DNA from: M3007 sp037445225
Lineage (GTDB): Bacteria; Bacteroidota; Bacteroidia; Chitinophagales; Saprospiraceae
Reading direction: 5' to 3'
DNA: 64,000 bases
Assembly: GCA_037445225.1 (NCBI GenBank)
Contig: JBBIKW010000007.1
Coordinates: 62,001-126,000 of the forward strand
A program made the position numbers and the translations under genes. A model generated the notes under the pieces. That model was not told the DNA's origin, ran no database searches, and was given only the letters and a program-made list of their open reading frames with translations. Below are positions 24,362 through 32,271 of this stretch, in pieces. Within the stretch, counting starts at the first letter, position 1. Each line of letters begins with the position of its first letter.

Positions 24362-24772
24362 ATGGATCGCGACATGTGGTGGGGCATCGGCATAGCAACG
24401 GCGGTACTTGCCTTCGTCCTGTGGAAAAAAGAGCCCTCGGTAGTAGAGCGCCTAAAAGTGCAAACCATGGCCATACACGACGAGGCCATGGTCGAGATGG
24501 CTGAAATGAACCGCTTAGGCCGCGTCCTCAAGCGACAGTTACAACAACTCGACCCCGACACCCCGCGCGCCGACTCGCTGCGCGCAATACTGTTGCACAT
24601 GAAAAAAGCAGAAGAAGACATGTACTCCTGGATGCGCCACTATGTCGACCCCATCGACTCCTCTACGGAAGCGGCTCTGCGGTATCTGGAAGATCAAAAG
24701 CAGCGCATCTCCCAAAACCAACAGGACATCCGCGCCGCTCGCGATGCCGCCCGCCGCCTGCTGGGGCAGTAG
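24362..24772 (+). CDS. small membrane-anchored helical protein, unknown function
   Basis: This 136-aa protein has one N-terminal transmembrane helix (about residues 5-21, MWWGIGIATAVLAFVLWKKE). The rest is a long helical, coiled-coil-prone domain (MAIHDEAMVEMAEMNRL, LLHMKKAEEDMYSWMRHYVD). I recognise the pattern as a conserved hypothetical in Bacteroidota but know no function. It starts 12 bp after the nuclease gene, so it is probably in the same transcript. Confidence 0.75.
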   Translation: MDRDMWWGIGIATAVLAFVLWKKEPSVVERLKVQTMAIHDEAMVEMAEMNRLGRVLKRQLQQLDPDTPRADSLRAILLHMKKAEEDMYSWMRHYVDPIDSSTEAALRYLEDQKQRISQNQQDIRAARDAARRLLGQ

Positions 24773-24885
24773 CCCGCCGCCAACGATGAGGATGCTGTGC
24801 CCACAATGCCTTTACCGGGAATACATCAGCTCCCTCAGGAGTATCCCTCCGATGGCAAGCCTTTTCTAATTTTGTGGACAAACCT

Positions 24886-25530
24886 ATGCAAAGAGTTATG
24901 CATCGCTTTCTTGCGGCACTCCTGATGTTCAGTGTGTTTACCGCTTGTCAGCAGGGTCCGCGGCGCCTTCCTATCTTGGGCGAGCGCGACGTGATCAACG
25001 GCGATACCGTATATCCTCGCATTCCAGCGTTTTCCTTCATCGACCAAGACAGCCAGTTGGTCACGCCGGAGACCTTCCGAGGTAAGGTGTACGTGGTGGA
25101 TTTCTTTTTTATCCACTGTCCGACCATTTGCCCTAAGGTAAAAGCCAATGCTCTGCGCATCTATCAGAAGTACCGCGACGACGACCGCGTCATGCTGCTG
25201 TCGCATTCCATCGACGTAAAAAACGACACGGTAGCTGCGCTGAAGCGATACGCCGAGAAGCTGGGCATCGACTCGCGCCGTTGGAAGCTGGTCACTGGGG
25301 ACCACGACGCCATCTACGGCATTGCCGACGACTACTTTAGCGTGGCCACAGTAAATCCCGAAGCACCGGGAGGATTTGACCATAGCGGGCGCCTCATCTT
25401 AGTCGATACGGCCCGCCATGTGCGCTCTTTTTGCGACGGCACCGATGCACGCGACGTAGACCGCTTTATGGAAGATATCGATGCCCTTTTGGTTGAACAA
25501 TTCGGCACGGCGTCGCCGCCGCGCCGCTAA
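24886..25530 (+). CDS. SCO1/SenC family copper/redox protein
   Basis: This 214-aa lipoprotein (signal MQRVMHRFLAALLMFSVFTA, then Cys) has a thioredoxin-like fold with the SCO copper site: CPTIC (within HCPTICPK) and the conserved distal His in FDHSGRLILVD. SCO proteins deliver copper to the CuA centre of cytochrome c oxidase or act as thiol oxidoreductases in the periplasm. A GTG at 24874 is an alternative start; the ATG at 24886 gives a cleaner signal. It lies 11 bp before a beta-barrel gene. Confidence 0.92.
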   Translation: MQRVMHRFLAALLMFSVFTACQQGPRRLPILGERDVINGDTVYPRIPAFSFIDQDSQLVTPETFRGKVYVVDFFFIHCPTICPKVKANALRIYQKYRDDDRVMLLSHSIDVKNDTVAALKRYAEKLGIDSRRWKLVTGDHDAIYGIADDYFSVATVNPEAPGGFDHSGRLILVDTARHVRSFCDGTDARDVDRFMEDIDALLVEQFGTASPPRR

Positions 25531-25541
25531 AGCGCTATCTT

Positions 25542-26375
25542 ATGGATAGGTGGCCTGCCGTGGGCTTGGTGTGCTGCCTTTGCGCGCTTTGTAGCGCGCC
25601 GGGCATGGCACAGGTCTTCATGCGGGCTCCAGTGCTGGCTCCGCTTGCGGCTATGGGCAACGCAGCCGTAGCCTATCCAGAGGCGGACGCCGGAGGCGAG
25701 CAGGCGAGTGTGTTAGGATTAGTCCAAGGCGCTGGGGTGTGGATAGGCGCTTCCTTGCCGTATGGGCTCAGCGGTTGGCAGGCCGTGCGCATCCAGGCGT
25801 TTGCGCGCACCAGCCAGCGCGATGGCATAGGCATCGACATGGCTCATTCCGGTATAGCGTCCTACAGCGAACAACGCTTCCGACTGCTGTATGGCCGGCG
25901 CATAGGCCATACGCTGTGGATAGGCGGTGGCGCCGACATCCTGCGCATTTCCGCCTTAGAATACGGGCAAGCGGCGACACTGACTTTTGGCGTAAGCGCG
26001 CTGGCTAACCCTCTACCCACCATATGGGTGGGCGCACACATCTACAACCCGGTGCAAGCAGAGATTACCGGAGCACCCATCCCTGCCATCCTCCGCCTCG
26101 GAGCCGCCTGGCGACCTTCCGATACCTTTATTGCATTGGCGGAAGTAGAGAAGGACTTAGAGCGCCCGCCCGTGACAAAGATAGGCGCAGCATACCGGCC
26201 TCTTTCTGGATTGACTGTGCACATGGGCATCCACGGAGAGCCCCTGCGCTTTACCGGAGGCGTAGCCATGCACTTGAACAACGTCCTCGCCATCGCGATG
26301 GCTGCAGAATGGCACCCCGTCTTGGGCATCACACCTACAATGACGCTGATCTGGCGCAAGAGCAACAGCCGTTAA
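25542..26375 (+). CDS. outer-membrane beta-barrel protein, PorV/PorQ-like
   Basis: This 277-aa protein has a signal peptide (CALCSAPGMAQ) and then alternating hydrophobic strands typical of an outer-membrane barrel. It opens with APLAAMGNAAVAYPEADAGG, resembling the start of PorV/PorQ and UPF0164 proteins, and ends with strand-like repeats (LAIAMAAEWHPVLGITPTMT). PorV/PorQ proteins take part in T9SS surface attachment, but similarity here is by pattern only. The C-terminus overlaps the convergent SDR gene by 4 bp. Confidence 0.65.
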   Translation: MDRWPAVGLVCCLCALCSAPGMAQVFMRAPVLAPLAAMGNAAVAYPEADAGGEQASVLGLVQGAGVWIGASLPYGLSGWQAVRIQAFARTSQRDGIGIDMAHSGIASYSEQRFRLLYGRRIGHTLWIGGGADILRISALEYGQAATLTFGVSALANPLPTIWVGAHIYNPVQAEITGAPIPAILRLGAAWRPSDTFIALAEVEKDLERPPVTKIGAAYRPLSGLTVHMGIHGEPLRFTGGVAMHLNNVLAIAMAAEWHPVLGITPTMTLIWRKSNSR

Positions 26376-27019
26376 AAGACAATCTCTTGCTGCCAACGCT
26401 CTAAAGGCGTCTGGTACATTCGCCAGAAGATTTCTGCAATGCGGTCGGGGTCATAGCGGGTGCCAGCCTGTACGGCCCCGCACACCGTAACCGTGCCCAC
26501 GCGTATGCCTAAAGGCGCACACTCCTCAGCCAAGCACATGGCTAAATTGCGAATGCCGGCCTTGCCTACGCTCAACGAGCACAGCTGCGCGGGCGCCTTC
26601 AACGCCGAACCGCCGCCGGTTAAAAAGATTACTCCACCGCTGCGCGCTTTCAGGTACGGTATGAAGGTCTGAGCCGCTAGGAGTGCCCCTACGACGTTGA
26701 TGCTGAAGTCGCGGTGAAATACAGGCAATTCAACCTCTGAAGGTAAGGCCGGGTTGAAGGCGCTAGCGTTGTAGTGGACGATTTCTATGTCGGCGTGTTC
26801 GGCAGCCACCTGTTGCAGCAGGCGCGCAAAGGCGGCCTCATCTGCGATGTCGCAGGGGTACCCCCGACTCGAGATGCCCTCCTGGGCCAAGTCGCGCTCC
26901 ATCTGCGCCAGCTTGTCGGCACTGCGCGCTACCATGAGCGCCTCGAAACCCTGCCGACCAAAATGGCGGACAACCGAAAGCCCTATGCCGGGGCCCATTC
27001 CAATGAGTAACAGCTTCAT
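26372..27019 (-). CDS. SDR-family protein lacking the catalytic Tyr
   Basis: This 215-aa Rossmann protein starts MKLLLIGMGPGIGLSVVRHF, with a GxGxxG-like cofactor loop, and continues with CDIADEAAF, a possible NAD(P) adenine contact. The usual YxxxK active site is replaced: the Lys is in SLSVGKAGIRNLA but the position four residues earlier is Leu, not Tyr. Classical hydride transfer is therefore doubtful. Similar SLxxGKAG sequences exist in a divergent SDR branch. Start 27019 was chosen over 27073, which lies ahead of the nucleotide-binding loop. It is divergent from the ATP-grasp gene. Confidence 0.85.
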   Translation of the reverse strand: MKLLLIGMGPGIGLSVVRHFGRQGFEALMVARSADKLAQMERDLAQEGISSRGYPCDIADEAAFARLLQQVAAEHADIEIVHYNASAFNPALPSEVELPVFHRDFSINVVGALLAAQTFIPYLKARSGGVIFLTGGGSALKAPAQLCSLSVGKAGIRNLAMCLAEECAPLGIRVGTVTVCGAVQAGTRYDPDRIAEIFWRMYQTPLERWQQEIVF

Positions 27020-27160
27020 GAATAGAGAGCCAAACTGCTTTACGGAGAATTGGCAGCGGTAAAGTTGCGGCACTTACGCCAATTTCGAGACAGAATTCCT
27101 CGGCGCATTGCGATTAACCTTTCAGAATTTGCGTCTTTTTGCGCCCTAAAACGCACGAGC

Positions 27161-28246
27161 ATGTCCGAGCAGGACAAATCTACTGGACTTAGCGCGCTGT
27201 TTCGGTTGTGGCGAACCTTGTTTGCCTTTCCGGCTTGGGAGTATTGGCCGCTGTGGTTGTCGGCTGTGCCTATTGTGGGGATGTACTTGTGGTTTGCGAT
27301 ACGCGCTCGCCACCTCTTCTTTTTTTCCAACGTCAATCCGGCTATCCCCTTGGGCGGCGCTTTTGGCGAGTCCAAAAACGACATCTTGAAGCTCCTTCCG
27401 CCGCACGTCAAGCCCGCCACCGCGTGGATACCGCGGTCGCTCTCCTTTGAAGAGGCGCTCCAACGCATTGCCGCAGCCAAAGTTGCCTTTCCCGTCATAG
27501 CCAAGCCCGACATAGGTGAACGGGGCTTTCTGGTCAATAAGATAGAAACACCCGAGGCGCTGCGCACCCATCTCCATAGCTATGCTGCCGACTTTATTGT
27601 GCAGGAATTTCTCGAGGCGCCCATCGAGGCCGCTGTTATGTTTTGCCGATTGCCCGGTGGCCCTTTCTCGCTTTTGTCGGTGTGCCTCAAAGAGTTTTTG
27701 ACGGTCCGAGGCGATGGGCACTCTACGGTGCGGCAACTACTCCAATCGAGCGACCGCGCTCGGCGGCAACTGGAGCGCCTAGAGCGCGAGCAGCCTCAAC
27801 TGCTCGATGCCCGCCCCGAAGCCGGACAGACGATAGTGGTGGAGCCGGTGGGCAACCACGCCCGCGGGACGAAGTTCGTAGATGCCTGTTCCCTCATAGA
27901 CTCCTCCATGACCAAAGCCTTCGAAACCTTGTGCCGACAAATCCCAGGCGTCTACTTCGGCCGCTTCGACCTCAAGTGCTCTTCCATCGAGGCGCTAAAG
28001 CGTGCCGAAGGTAAAGTGATGGAGCTCAACGGCGTATTGGCCGACCCTGCCCACGTGTTTGACCCCAGCTGCGGTGCCCACAAAGCGTACCGCGAGTACT
28101 ACCGCCAATGGCGGTCGCTGTACGAAATCTACCGCATCCAGCGGTCATTAGGCGTAGCTCCTACACCGCATAGAGAGGGCCTGCGGCAGCTCGTAAATTA
28201 TTTTCAGTATAAAAAACGAGCAACAACTCCTAAACAGCGCTTATAA
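27161..28246 (+). CDS. membrane-associated ATP-grasp ligase-like protein
   Basis: The 361-aa protein has a hydrophobic N-terminal segment (about residues 30-47, PLWLSAVPIVGMYLWF) and then an ATP-grasp domain. The ATP-binding Lys lies in FPVIAKPDIGERGF, and Mg/ATP residues probably in VYFGRFDLKCSS and GKVMELNGV. Members of this Bacteroidota family are often annotated D-alanine-D-alanine ligase-like, but substrate and product are unknown. A longer frame back to 27050 is open, but MSEQDKSTG at 27161 is the better start. It is followed 48 bp later by the SlyD-like gene. Confidence 0.8.
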   Translation: MSEQDKSTGLSALFRLWRTLFAFPAWEYWPLWLSAVPIVGMYLWFAIRARHLFFFSNVNPAIPLGGAFGESKNDILKLLPPHVKPATAWIPRSLSFEEALQRIAAAKVAFPVIAKPDIGERGFLVNKIETPEALRTHLHSYAADFIVQEFLEAPIEAAVMFCRLPGGPFSLLSVCLKEFLTVRGDGHSTVRQLLQSSDRARRQLERLEREQPQLLDARPEAGQTIVVEPVGNHARGTKFVDACSLIDSSMTKAFETLCRQIPGVYFGRFDLKCSSIEALKRAEGKVMELNGVLADPAHVFDPSCGAHKAYREYYRQWRSLYEIYRIQRSLGVAPTPHREGLRQLVNYFQYKKRATTPKQRL

Positions 28247-28250
28247 TACC

Positions 28251-28258
28251 TACCTTTG
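28251..28258 (+). promoter_or_regulatory. candidate -7 element TACCTTTG for the FKBP gene
   Basis: Exact TAnnTTTG match, 35 bp upstream of the ATG at 28294. The -33 is weak. Confidence 0.5.
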
Positions 28259-28293
28259 CCGCCATTCACTTTTCACCTTTTTCTTTTTTTCCA

Positions 28294-28797
28294 ATGGTTG
28301 TAGAAAAAAATAAGGTAGTGTTTGTGCACTACACCCTTACCGAAGGCAATGCCGACGGCGAAGTTATCGAGTCCACGCAGGGCCAGGAGCCGCTTGGTTT
28401 CATATACGGAATCGGCGCGATGATTCCCGAATTTGAAGCCCATCTGAAAGGGCTAAAGGCCGGCGATCCGTTCTCTTTCACCATCAAAGCCGCCGATGCG
28501 TATGGAGAGTACGACGAGTCGGCCGTAGTAGAAGTGCCGAAGAGCATCTTTGAGACAGATGGCAGGATCCCCGACGGCCTGCTCGATATCGACAATGTGC
28601 TGCCCTTGACCGACCAAGAAGGCAATCACTATCAGGGCATCGTCCGGTGGGTCGGCTTAGAGTCGGTGAAGATCGACTTCAACCACCCCATGGCGGGAGT
28701 AGATCTGCATTTCACCGGCCACATCGACAGTCTACGCGAAGCCGAACCGGAGGAACTCAGCCACGGACACGTGCATTACGGCCACGAGGGACACTAA
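28294..28797 (+). CDS. slyD: FKBP-type peptidyl-prolyl isomerase, SlyD-like
   Basis: The 167-aa protein has the SlyD arrangement: a split FKBP domain (KVVFVHYTLTEGNADGEVI, PLGFIYGIGAMIPEFEAHLK, then FNHPMAGVDLHFTGHI) with an inserted-flap chaperone domain (about residues 75-130). It ends in a His-rich tail, HGHVHYGHEGH, as in nickel-binding SlyD. It is a cytoplasmic prolyl isomerase/chaperone; the tail suggests metal binding. It has its own promoter element and is convergent with the GtrA gene. Confidence 0.93.
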   Translation: MVVEKNKVVFVHYTLTEGNADGEVIESTQGQEPLGFIYGIGAMIPEFEAHLKGLKAGDPFSFTIKAADAYGEYDESAVVEVPKSIFETDGRIPDGLLDIDNVLPLTDQEGNHYQGIVRWVGLESVKIDFNHPMAGVDLHFTGHIDSLREAEPEELSHGHVHYGHEGH

Positions 28798-28848
28798 TGC
28801 GCCTTTTCGAACCAGTGAGCGGGGGGCCGCATACGCGCGGTTCTTCGC

Positions 28849-29241
28849 TCATCGGTTGGTTTTGAAGGTGAACGTATAGTTGGCCCAAAAATTCCACAGC
28901 ATCACTACAGCAGTCGCTACCAGTTTGGACAAGTAAAACCACACCCCGGCCAGCTCATGTAGGGCATAGATGAGCGCGTTGTTTAGCCCAAGACCAATGA
29001 GCGAGGCGACGAGAAATTTGGAGAATTGGGCGGCGATGCCGGGTTCACGGCTTTGAAAAGTCCAGACGCGGTTAAGCGTATAGTTGCTCACTACGGCACA
29101 CAGGAATCCGATACTGTTGGCCACATATTGATTTAGACCTATCTCCTCTCGACACAGCCACGTGATGCCAAAATCGACGAAAACTCCGGAGAAACCCACC
29201 AATCCAAATTTAATAAACTTGCGCAGTAAATCGCTTCTCAT
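28849..29241 (-). CDS. GtrA family membrane protein
   Basis: The 130-aa protein MRSDLLRKFIKFGLVGFSGV has four predicted transmembrane helices and the GtrA signature (FVDFGITWLC, ANSIGFLCAVVSNYTLNRVW TF). GtrA proteins help move or flip lipid-linked sugars for surface glycan synthesis. A much longer open frame (to 29628) exists, but its N-terminal part is antisense-like. The start overlaps the stop of the GT87 gene by 4 bp (ATGA), which argues for translational coupling with that glycosyltransferase. Confidence 0.88.
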   Translation of the reverse strand: MRSDLLRKFIKFGLVGFSGVFVDFGITWLCREEIGLNQYVANSIGFLCAVVSNYTLNRVWTFQSREPGIAAQFSKFLVASLIGLGLNNALIYALHELAGVWFYLSKLVATAVVMLWNFWANYTFTFKTNR

Positions 29242-30419
29242 GAGACGGAAGAGGTTTGCAAACGGCGCCGAAAAGGTAGGCACAATTGAGCGGTGAGGAT
29301 GAGCCAGATGAGCATGCACGGCACGACCTTGAGCACATACGGCTGCACCCATTGCGAGCGCACAGCGGGCGGGCACAGGTCGGAAGGCGAAAGGGAGGCC
29401 AACACAAAGGCAGCCCCTAGAAGCAGCGACATGAAGAACGAGGGTTGAGGCGTACTCCAATACCATATGGCTGCACCGCACAGCGCAATTACGAAGGTGG
29501 GCGACTCGGCCTTGTGGTTGAAGACGACTACCCACAACAATAACGACGCCCATAAGTAAGCCCGCTCGTGAGGAAGTGCTTTTCCTTTGGCATGTCGATA
29601 CCACACGGCTCCCATGCTGAGCAGCCATAAAAGCGCACCGGCTCCTACCACCACCAGCTTAGGCCCCTGCCAACCAAACCACGACTGCAGCCATCCCATC
29701 ACCGACAAGCCCACAGAAGCCTCATGGTCGGAGCGCAACAGCTCCCACCACCACGCGTACACTCGCAGCAACTGTTCGGGTGCCACCACGAGCAGCGGCA
29801 AGGCCATCCCTGCGATGAGCCACAGAGCCGCCCTGCCCAACAGCGCCTTCTTTCCTGGATACAAACCCGCAGGCAAGAGGGCCAGCAGCCCAAAGATTTT
29901 CAGAAAACCTCCCGCCGCAATCCACCACGCCGCTGCCGACGCGCGCCCGCGCTCTACGGCAATCCATGTCAGCAGAAAAAAGGCCGCCATCAGCCCATTG
30001 CTCTGGCTGTTTTGCAGCGAGATCAGCAACTCCAACGCCACAAACCAGCCCACATAGTAGCGGCGGCGTTCATCGAGCAGCGGCAAGCGCAAGATGGCCC
30101 ACAACAACGGCAGGGCATTGAGCAGATTCCACAAGACAAGGCCTATCGCATCTGGCAAAAGGGTGAACGGACCCATCACCACTGCAAACGCCGGGCTGTA
30201 TTTGTAAAGGTCCCATTGCTCGGCAGGGAAAGGCGCGTAGGGATTGAGCCCTTGAACCAAGTGCCGAAAGGCATTACGAAAGATGACGTAGTTCTCGTAA
30301 GCCGTATAGCCGTCTTTGCCGGATCGCAACAAGAGATTCTGCGCGCTGGCAGCAAGCGCTAACGCCACGTAAACCACCCAAAGCGTTCCAGGACGGCTAA
30401 ACAGATAGTGCACACGCAT
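29238..30419 (-). CDS. glycosyltransferase family 87 (DUF2029) membrane protein
   Basis: The 393-aa protein has about ten transmembrane helices. The GT87 hallmark occurs near the first periplasmic loop: GLNPYAPFPAEQWDLYKYSP, with the catalytic-type acidic residue, then AFAVVMGPF. GT-C-fold enzymes use polyprenyl-phosphate sugars to build envelope glycans or lipoglycans. The donor cannot be told. It is coupled to the downstream GtrA gene (4-bp overlap), suggesting a flippase-plus-transferase pair. The acyl-CoA thioesterase gene lies 3 bp upstream. Confidence 0.85.
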   Translation of the reverse strand: MRVHYLFSRPGTLWVVYVALALAASAQNLLLRSGKDGYTAYENYVIFRNAFRHLVQGLNPYAPFPAEQWDLYKYSPAFAVVMGPFTLLPDAIGLVLWNLLNALPLLWAILRLPLLDERRRYYVGWFVALELLISLQNSQSNGLMAAFFLLTWIAVERGRASAAAWWIAAGGFLKIFGLLALLPAGLYPGKKALLGRAALWLIAGMALPLLVVAPEQLLRVYAWWWELLRSDHEASVGLSVMGWLQSWFGWQGPKLVVVGAGALLWLLSMGAVWYRHAKGKALPHERAYLWASLLLWVVVFNHKAESPTFVIALCGAAIWYWSTPQPSFFMSLLLGAAFVLASLSPSDLCPPAVRSQWVQPYVLKVVPCMLIWLILTAQLCLPFRRRLQTSSVS

Positions 30420-30422
30420 GAG

Positions 30423-30890
30423 TCATCCAAAGTAGGGGCGCAACTTCTCCAGCAAGAGCTCGGGAGCCGAGACGACCTTCTTTTCCGCCGCCTTGTAAAA
30501 GCACAGGCGCACCGTGCCCGAATTGACCATCTGGTGCTGCTCGTTCAAAATATCCGTGTGAAAGAGGATATGAGTATCGGGCCACTGACGGATCTCCGTA
30601 TGTATCGTTAGGAGGTCGTCGTAGTATGCAGGGCGTACAAAGCGCATCTGCACGCTCACCACCGGCAGCCAGATGCCGTGCTTTTCCTCCAACTCTTTGT
30701 AGCTCAGCCCTAAGGAGCGGATAGTCTCTACCCTACCGACCTCGTAGTACTCGGCGTATCGGCCGTAGTAGAGATAGCCCATCTGGTCGGTCTCGCCGTA
30801 CCGAACGCGAAGATGACAGTCAAAGCTATACACCAGGCAGCTGCGGGATAAGGTTATACTTCTTCGCGTTCGATAGGGCAGGTCATGCAA
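30423..30890 (-). CDS. acyl-CoA thioesterase (4-hydroxybenzoyl-CoA thioesterase-like, hotdog fold)
   Basis: This protein is 155 aa from the first ATG and has a single hotdog domain with the active-site Asp in RYGETDQMGYLYYGRYAEYY and the family segment VGRVETIRSLGLSY. YbgC-like members hydrolyse acyl-CoA. The ATG at 30890 overlaps the arginine deiminase gene by 37 bp. A GTG at 30833 (VYSFDCHLRVRYG) gives 136 aa, closer to the usual length and without overlap, and may be the real start. It is in a run with GT87 and GtrA genes downstream. Confidence 0.88.
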   Translation of the reverse strand: MHDLPYRTRRSITLSRSCLVYSFDCHLRVRYGETDQMGYLYYGRYAEYYEVGRVETIRSLGLSYKELEEKHGIWLPVVSVQMRFVRPAYYDDLLTIHTEIRQWPDTHILFHTDILNEQHQMVNSGTVRLCFYKAAEKKVVSAPELLLEKLRPYFG

Positions 30891-32122
30891 TGGCTGCCGC
30901 CGCGAGCGCGAGAAAGCTCGTAGGAAGGGATGGTGATGATGGTATTTTCCACCTGCTCGGGGCTTATCTTGCCGTTGTCGATATCGCGCAAGAGCTTTTC
31001 CGCGCCGATAACTTTATAGCCAAACGACTTAAACGCCCGCTCGGTGATCGGGTTTCGGTCGTAAGTGATGGCCACACCGGGTTTTAGCGCCACCAGGTTG
31101 CAACCATCCGTCCACTGCTCGCGCTCCTGATAGGGGCTCTCTCCCTGTCCCGCCCAGATAAATTCCATCTTCGGGTTCACTTCCGCCAAAAGAAAATCTT
31201 TCAGACAGGGGTATTCCACCTCTTCGCCAGTATGGCGGTGCACATCTACGAAAGAACCCAGCCCATCCTGCACGATAGGCTTGTAGGCGACCATGTGGTG
31301 ATGGTTGATCTGCGTAAACACAGTATCGATATGCATGTAGGTGCGCTCTGCCGGAATGTTCACCTGGACGATGTTTTTGATAATACCGCGGTCGAAGAGC
31401 GTCTCCTTGAGCATGTGGAAGGCGTAGTTGTTCGTGCGCTCCGAACAGCCGACGAGCAGGTAGTCTTTGTTGAGTACCATCACATCGCCGCCTTCGATGC
31501 TGACCGTCTCGCCTTTTTTCGACGGCGGAAACTTATCGACGCGGTTAAGGTTGATGGTCTTACCATCGGCCTTCAAGCGCCGAAAGACCGGGTGGCTGCT
31601 GAAGATGAGACGAGTGAGAAAATTTTCGCGGAAGCGCGCCGACTTATTGGCCTTGGTGATAATGACATAGTCTTTGACCGTCACCGCGATGTCGCGCGTG
31701 AAGATCAAATTAGGAATAGGGTCAAAGAGGATGCGATCTTCTGGTTCTAAGTAGCCTGTAATGAGCGTGTCGGCCAATTGCTCCGGAGAAAGCCCTGCTA
31801 AGCGCGGAATAAACGAGTACGGGAGCTCTTCAAAGTCTATGATCTTGTTGATGACTTCGTACTTGCTCTCCTCGTCGCGCGTGCTCTCGGCGATGAGGTC
31901 GCGCACTTCGAGCACGTTCTCTTTGCCCAAAAAGGCGCGCAGCACGTCGGTGAAAATGTCGTGCTCTTCTTGCATGTTCGGCAGATGAACGATGTCGTCG
32001 AAGAGCAACTCGCCTGCTCGCTTGGGAGTGATCCGGGCAATTCCCTCGTCAGGGCGATGGACAATCACCTTTTTTAAGCGGCCAATCTCAGAGTCTACGT
32101 ATATTCGGCTGTCGATATCCAT
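30854..32122 (-). CDS. arcA: arginine deiminase
   Basis: The 422-aa enzyme hydrolyses arginine to citrulline and ammonia. Guanidino-group-modifying motifs are present: NLIFTRDIAV, SIEGGDVMVLN, the catalytic His-Asp region TYMHIDTVFTQ, and nucleophile Cys near the C-terminus in RGGSHCMTCP. The start MDIDSRIYVDSEIGRLK at 32122 was preferred to 32146. No ornithine carbamoyltransferase, carbamate kinase or arginine/ornithine antiporter is nearby, so the classical ATP-yielding pathway is not encoded here. A -7 element lies 44 bp upstream. Confidence 0.93.
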   Translation of the reverse strand: MDIDSRIYVDSEIGRLKKVIVHRPDEGIARITPKRAGELLFDDIVHLPNMQEEHDIFTDVLRAFLGKENVLEVRDLIAESTRDEESKYEVINKIIDFEELPYSFIPRLAGLSPEQLADTLITGYLEPEDRILFDPIPNLIFTRDIAVTVKDYVIITKANKSARFRENFLTRLIFSSHPVFRRLKADGKTINLNRVDKFPPSKKGETVSIEGGDVMVLNKDYLLVGCSERTNNYAFHMLKETLFDRGIIKNIVQVNIPAERTYMHIDTVFTQINHHHMVAYKPIVQDGLGSFVDVHRHTGEEVEYPCLKDFLLAEVNPKMEFIWAGQGESPYQEREQWTDGCNLVALKPGVAITYDRNPITERAFKSFGYKVIGAEKLLRDIDNGKISPEQVENTIITIPSYELSRARGGSHCMTCPIEREEV

Positions 32123-32165
32123 AAAAAGGGGTAAGGGTTTGCACATGCAGAGGGGGAATGCGGCG

Positions 32166-32173
32166 CAAAGGTA
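32166..32173 (-). promoter_or_regulatory. candidate -7 element TACCTTTG for arcA
   Basis: CAAAGGTA on the plus strand reads TACCTTTG on the minus strand, ending 43 bp before the arcA ATG. No convincing -33 TTG was found at the usual spacing. Confidence 0.45.
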
Positions 32174-32271
32174 GGATTTGCCCGCGGCATATCAGGCCTT
32201 AAGAGGATTTCCTGTGATCCCTTCTTTGCGCCAGACGAGGTTGCAGTGGGCCCGAGTACCTAAGCGTTCAT

